This document shows, piece after piece, positions 59,835-64,000 of a stretch of 64,000 bases of DNA (position 1 is its first letter; each line of letters begins with the position of its first letter). The stretch is from Rhizomucor pusillus (lineage: Eukaryota; Mucoromycota; Mucoromycetes; Mucorales; Lichtheimiaceae), in the NCBI GenBank assembly GCA_900175165.2, contig FWWN02000394.1:28390-92389 (forward strand), in the 5' to 3' direction. Below the pieces are notes generated by a model that was given only the letters and a program-made list of their open reading frames with translations, made no database searches and was not told where the DNA came from. The position numbers and the translations under genes are program-made.

Positions 59835-61418
59835 TTACAGTTCCTGAACATAGTTAGCTACACAAAGAAAGAAAGAAAGAGTTTAAATATAAAGATCTCT
59901 TATCCTCTTCCTCAGAAGCCTTACCAGGAAACATGCCAACTTGGGATCCGAGCCGTCCTTTCCACCAGTCCATTGTGTTGTCCGTGCGCTCTATAATCTC
60001 AATCTTGTCGTCCTTGCGGAACGACAAATCACCTTCTTGTTGGGCATCCAAATCATATAAAGCGACTACGTACTGACGCGCTGGCTGTTCTGGTAATCTA
60101 GGTTTTGGCGGCGGCGGCGGAGGAGGTCTTTTCGCCGCAGGTACTCCAAAGTTGTTTACAGTACTGGAGCCTTCTTGCTGCTCTGCCCTGCGAGCAGCAG
60201 CTCGGTCCTGCAAGGATAAATTGGTCCGTCCCAGCACGGCTATTTTATCAAAAAATCGTTGTCAGCTACTACTGGTCGCACATTGTAGTAGGATATGGAT
60301 ACGTTACGATTTGCTTGAGCGCCTTTCTGCAAGAGATCAAGATGTTCCAATTCAGCTTGGACGTTACGCTGCGCTACTCGCCACTGGTATCCTTCCGATA
60401 ACGGCTGCTCGAGCGTTGGAAAGTAGCCTCGATGATTATCAATGACTTCATAAATGCGACCGTATATTCCACCAATCACGCTGCATTGTATGTTGTAAAA
60501 CGAGTCTTGTACAGGGTGTATGAACGAATTGGCCAGTCGTATGAACCGCACTAGGTCCTGTTTCAGCATATCATTTAGGTATTCATAATCCTGCGTTGCC
60601 ACTTCCAGCTGGCTCTCTAGTTTGTAAACTTGTTTATCCTCGCTGGGACTTCTGTCTGCAATGTTCTTCATTTTTGCAAGCGACGTGCGGTATCGGTCGT
60701 AATCAATTAGTTTGTGCTGTCGTTTTGTAATTGTCTTTTGGATCGTCTTGATAATCATATGCATGTTGTCGGCCGGTTGGACAACGCACCGATCCAGTTT
60801 ATCCTACACGACTAGATTTAGTCATGGGTGCCTGATAAAGTGCTGACAATATGTATATACCAATTCCTGTAAAATTTCATCACGGCAATATGTCATGGCT
60901 AATCCATAGTCCTGTGCAGCCTGCACGGCCTCGTTGGATACTTCATCGCTTCGTCGTTTTACAACGCCGTCTGCAGATTCCTGCACTCCCATCATAGGAT
61001 CGTACATTTGCTCTATCAGCAAGGCACCGTTCATTTGGTGCTCTACCAGCTCTGCAAGAATATATCGTCTATGAGTCACCCAGTCAACAAAGCTTTCTTG
61101 GTGTGCGCGCGCATACTGACCTGACACTGCGTTCCGGAAAGCAGAGCTGTGCTTCTTGAGTTCTTCCACTTGCTTGACTATTTCGTTGAACCGTTTCTCC
61201 ACCCTGTTGTAGTCCTCGTCCACCGTAGCTGTCGACTAAAGTGTTTGAATTCTATAGAAAAAGAGCAAGCGATTGGGCGGTGTAACTTACTCTCGCCTTT
61301 GCGCGACATGATTTGGTGGGGGAGGCGGGAAATGGCCTTGCTAACACCTTTCCTGACATTACACCGTGAGTCTGGGATTCTGTCATACTTGGGAGGCCCA
61401 AACACTTTACCAGCTCAT
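59835..61418 (-). CDS. BAR-SH3 protein, amphiphysin/Rvs167 (Hob1) type
   Basis: Seven exons: 61418-61411, 61352-61291, 61228-61121, 61051-60861, 60803-60308, 60239-59925, 59857-59835; 400 residues. The 8-nt first exon (ATGAGCTG) joins the second in phase 2 to give MSWKGVSKAISRLPHQIMSR, the family N-terminus. The BAR helices fill about 20-290 (DEDYNRVEKRFNEIV...; ...QDYEYLNDMLKQDLVRFI). A proline stretch (KRPPPPPPPKPR) leads to the SH3 domain (about 335-398): ALYDLDAQQEGDLSF, WWKGRL, GMFPANYV. Such proteins bend membranes at endocytic sites and in actin patches. The 69-nt intron 61052-61120 is stop-free and in frame. The last exon is 23 nt and completes the SH3. Confidence 0.93.
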
Positions 61419-61892
61419 ACTTCAATGCAAGGGAAAGAAGGGAAAGAGCAACACGGCGGCGTTCCACCCCATCCACCCAACCCCTCAGCGTTGCACAAGG
61501 TTTCCTGCAATCAGGCAAATCGGCATTGCTGGTCCTTTATTCGCTTGTCAGCCAGCACCTACCCGTGACCAATGGACAACAATGAAAGATTGGTCTCCAC
61601 GCATGTAAAACTTGCACTGTCCGTGCACCAGTGTAAGATATACATAGACTGGTAAGCAGGTCAAACAATATGTTTGAAAATCATTAATCGACATTGTTGT
61701 AGTGAATGCAATACTACCTTAGGCATAAGCTAATTCTTTCGTGCTTTTTTTGTTACGATGATATACAATCATATGTCCACTATTACATAGTATCATGTGT
61801 GTGTGGGTGCAGTTAAATAAGAAGAGAAGGCATGAATTGTAAGGACAAGAGCGGGATGCATGACGGTGTACTGTGAAGGTAGGGCAAGGAAT
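61419..61892. other. intergenic, 474 bp
   Basis: Promoter of the BAR-SH3 gene and 3' end of the kinase, both minus strand. No feature. Confidence 0.5.
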
Positions 61893-63632
61893 TTACGGAG
61901 GTGGAAGGACCTGATTTAGGAAACGGGCCAGGTCTTGCGCAGTTGCACACGATAGGAGCTTGCTATTTACATGCACACCCAACTCCTGTTTCAATATATA
62001 TGCACGTTAGCAATCTTTGCTGTGGAAGTCAAAGAATGTTGAGATACTCGCCAGTAGTACATCTTTTGCACTGGGTCGAGACCGAGGGTCTTCATCAAGC
62101 AGCCATGCTACGAGACCGCGCATATATATAGAAGGATGGCTGTAAGTGAATGTCGGTCCAGGCTCTGTAGTGATAACATCAAAAAGCTCCTCATCATCCT
62201 TGATCAAGTAATGGGGTGGCACACGGTCCATCATCTCGATGATAGTAATACCCAGTGACCACATGTCGATTTTTTCATCGTAAGTTTCCATGCGGATAAG
62301 CTCAGGTGCCATCCTGTGATAGAATAAAATTATGCCATGAGTATCTGATTGAATCCAAGACAAGTATTCTTTTCATATCTACCACTTGTTAGTTCCTAAA
62401 CGCTCAAAGTTGCGACGGTTGATAGCAGCAGACAATCCGAAATCAGCCAACTTGACTTGCCCGTCGCGACCCAGCAGCAGGTTCTCGCATTTGATGTCTC
62501 TGTGAAGGTATCCGGTCGAGTGCAGGTAGATCAACGCCTTGAGAGTTTGGCAGGTAATGTAAACTGTCAAGTTTTCTGGGATTCCACGCTGGCAAAGGAC
62601 TGAAAACACAGAGCACCGCATCAAATCCATGCACATCCAGATATCGTCGTGCCAGACGACGACTTCTCGTAACCTGATCAAGTTTGGATGCTTGCTGGCC
62701 ATAATGCGTAGCTCGCGGATCACAGCAGCTCGGTACTCGCGGTCAGGGTACAGAGCGCATCGTTTGATAGCAACTTGGACGCTTGGTTTGCGCAGGTAGC
62801 ATGCACTGACTACAGCTCCGTTAACACTGCAAGGGTTTAGCATACGAGTGTGAATATCGTCTGTAGATAGTAGAATTCATATTTGCCATTACCCAGTGCC
62901 AATTTCTCGGAAATGTCCGTATCGAGCCATAGGATCGCCGGTTTTGACCCTATTTTTTGGTAGAACCTTGCGCAGTTTCTGCTCAAACTCGCTGAACGTC
63001 TTACGCGTTAACGGCGGCAGTTCTGGAATTTCGTAGTAAGGACTGGGAGGGTACCAAGGGCGCTTTTTAATTTTAATGGCACGACAGCAATAATGAGTCT
63101 CAATTAAAATGCAGAGTAAATCCCTTTTTTTCATGTATGTACCTTGCTCACATGCTTCTCTGGTTCCAAAGGCCGTAAATCGTAAGTTGATGTGGCAATT
63201 CCGGGTTTAAGGTATGCGTGGCCTAGGACGTTAGGGATCTCGTAACATCCCGGTGCCCGCCAGGTCTTGAGGGACTTGTTAGAATATTGCCTGTGTCTGT
63301 TATATGTTCCCCACCCGGTTTTGGTACCTGAATTTCTTCCCCACTTTTGGCAACCTGTCTCTCTCAATCTCCCACATGCACGCACACACATACGCAGATG
63401 CACACACGCATACACTCCTTCTCTCTCTCCGTATCTCTGTCTCTCTGTGTGTGCTTCTTTTGTTCAATACCTTGCCACTGACGGGTGCTGGCCCTCCTAT
63501 TCCCGGCGACGTTGCTGCTGTTGAGATATTTCCCAGGGAGCCAGCGGACCTGCGTCGAAGAACAATGTTACTGCGCTTATTAGTTGTCAGAGACGAAGGC
63601 CGCGTGGTGGAGGCAGATTTGGACCGTTGCAT
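61893..63632 (-). CDS. STE20/PAK-like serine/threonine kinase without CRIB
   Basis: Six exons: 63632-63476 (end uncertain), 63327-63143 (start uncertain), 63062-62893, 62826-62383, 62313-62052, 61985-61893; about 436 residues. The N-terminal 130 residues are Ser/Arg-rich, then WRAPGCYEIPNVLGHAYLKP and a proline block. The kinase domain shows the glycine loop GTGVNGAVV, VAIKRC, IRELRIM, HRDIKCENLLL, DFGLSA and GTNKWMAPEL, all catalytic residues present, with the STE20-type WMAPEL. No CRIB (ISxPxxFxH) is seen, so Cdc42 control would need another route. The last intron (61986-62051) must use a GC donor (CTG/GCGAGT), giving the PAK-like tail ATAQDLARFLNQVLPPP. Intron 1 has two in-frame solutions: a GC donor at 63475 with acceptor at 63328, or GTATTG at 63470 with acceptor at 63344. 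Confidence 0.86.
63355..63460. repeat. CT/CA-rich low-complexity in kinase intron 1
   Basis: ctctctctcc, ctctgtctctctgtgtgtgc and cacacacatacgcagatgcac runs on the plus strand (GA/GT on the sense strand). Simple sequence inside intron 1 of the kinase. Confidence 0.8.
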
Positions 63633-64000
63633 TCTCGAGAAGAAAATAAAAAGAAAAGAAGGAAGGGAGCAAAGGAAAAGAAGAAGTAAACCAAGATACA
63701 AGATCGACAAATAATATATAGCAAGGTTACAAAAGTGGGGGTTTGAATGCGAATGCAACTTTCTTGCACGAGTTCTGCATACAACTTCTTCCGCCTTGCT
63801 GGCGGGGGGAGGCGGCGAGCAGCAGCACATTTGTCACCCTATCCCCCTATAAGGGGTACCACCGATTCCACGATTCATGAAAATAGGGAGTGCGACGCAC
63901 AGAGTGCGATCTATCCGGACCTTTCGCATCCCACGTCATCTGACACATTCCTCTCCATCTCCTTTGGAGAAACACGAGAATTTGACAAGAATAACACTTG
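63633..64000. other. upstream region of the kinase gene
   Basis: Minus-strand promoter side of the kinase up to the window end. Holds the inverted CCCCT/AGGGG pair; otherwise no gene seen. Confidence 0.45.
63844..63856. promoter_or_regulatory. inverted pair of CCCCT (STRE-like) sites
   Basis: CCCCT-ATA-AGGGG is a perfect 5-bp inverted repeat with 3-bp spacer, 212 bp upstream of the kinase start. CCCCT/AGGGG is the stress response element bound by Msn2/4-type C2H2 factors in yeast. Function here is inferred. Confidence 0.4.

Noticed and set aside
1..64000. CRISPR arrays, prophage or bacterial operon structure
   Set aside because: Spliceosomal introns throughout and only eukaryotic families; repeats seen are coding or microsatellite.

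Overview
The window is nuclear DNA from a filamentous, early-diverging fungus, most likely Mucoromycota (Mucorales). Genes are dense and almost all are split by short introns (about 44-150 nt, GTAAGT/GTATGT-type donors, CTAAC/CTGAC-like branch sites). Intergenic DNA is AT-rich, promoters carry pyrimidine tracts, and the proteins are fungal types: Tup1, Zap1-like and GLI-type C2H2 regulators, a Prm10/ThrE-like transporter, an ABCC pump, a P450, a FYVE-RING E3 and a BAR-SH3 protein. I built exon models by reading frames across every junction; about 99 introns were placed. I saw no rRNA, tRNA, CRISPR array or intact transposon.

Layout. 1-5075: a Sel1-repeat protein (5' end outside the window), a small unknown protein, and a ThrE/DUF1212 membrane protein on the minus strand. 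5076-14813: gene-poor DNA with a frameshifted spliced gene relic (6195-6584), a Kelch-type type I membrane protein, a mucin-like membrane protein and a dead Ty3/gypsy fragment. 14814-30549: a FAD-dependent amine oxidoreductase, two adjacent C2H2 transcription factors, SYS1, an HSL-type esterase, an ankyrin protein, and head-to-head with it a B-box/DUF2009 (UPF0652) gene. 30550-33192: featureless. 33193-49256: P450, TUP1, a ZNF277-like zinc finger protein, a Qa-SNARE, CYS3, a Pib1-like FYVE-RING ligase and a TBC protein. 49257-52213: gene-poor, one orphan ORF. 52214-63632: an ABCC transporter, a methyltransferase, a BAR-SH3 protein and a STE20/PAK-like kinase.

There is no operon-like system. 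Several neighbours belong to endomembrane traffic (SYS1 at the Golgi, Qa-SNARE, FYVE-RING at endosomes, TBC Rab-GAP fold, BAR-SH3 in endocytosis, ABCC at the vacuole), but this is a loose theme with no shared regulation visible. Three other genes encode transcriptional regulators (TUP1, the GLI-type protein, the Zap1-like protein).

The most unusual signal is in splicing. At least six introns need a GC donor, five of them with the exact sequence GCAAGT, which also carries a competing frame-breaking GT four bases downstream. There are also micro-exons (8, 17, 23 and 24 nt) and two 69-nt introns without stops that can be retained in frame, one of them inside the Walker A motif of an ABC transporter.
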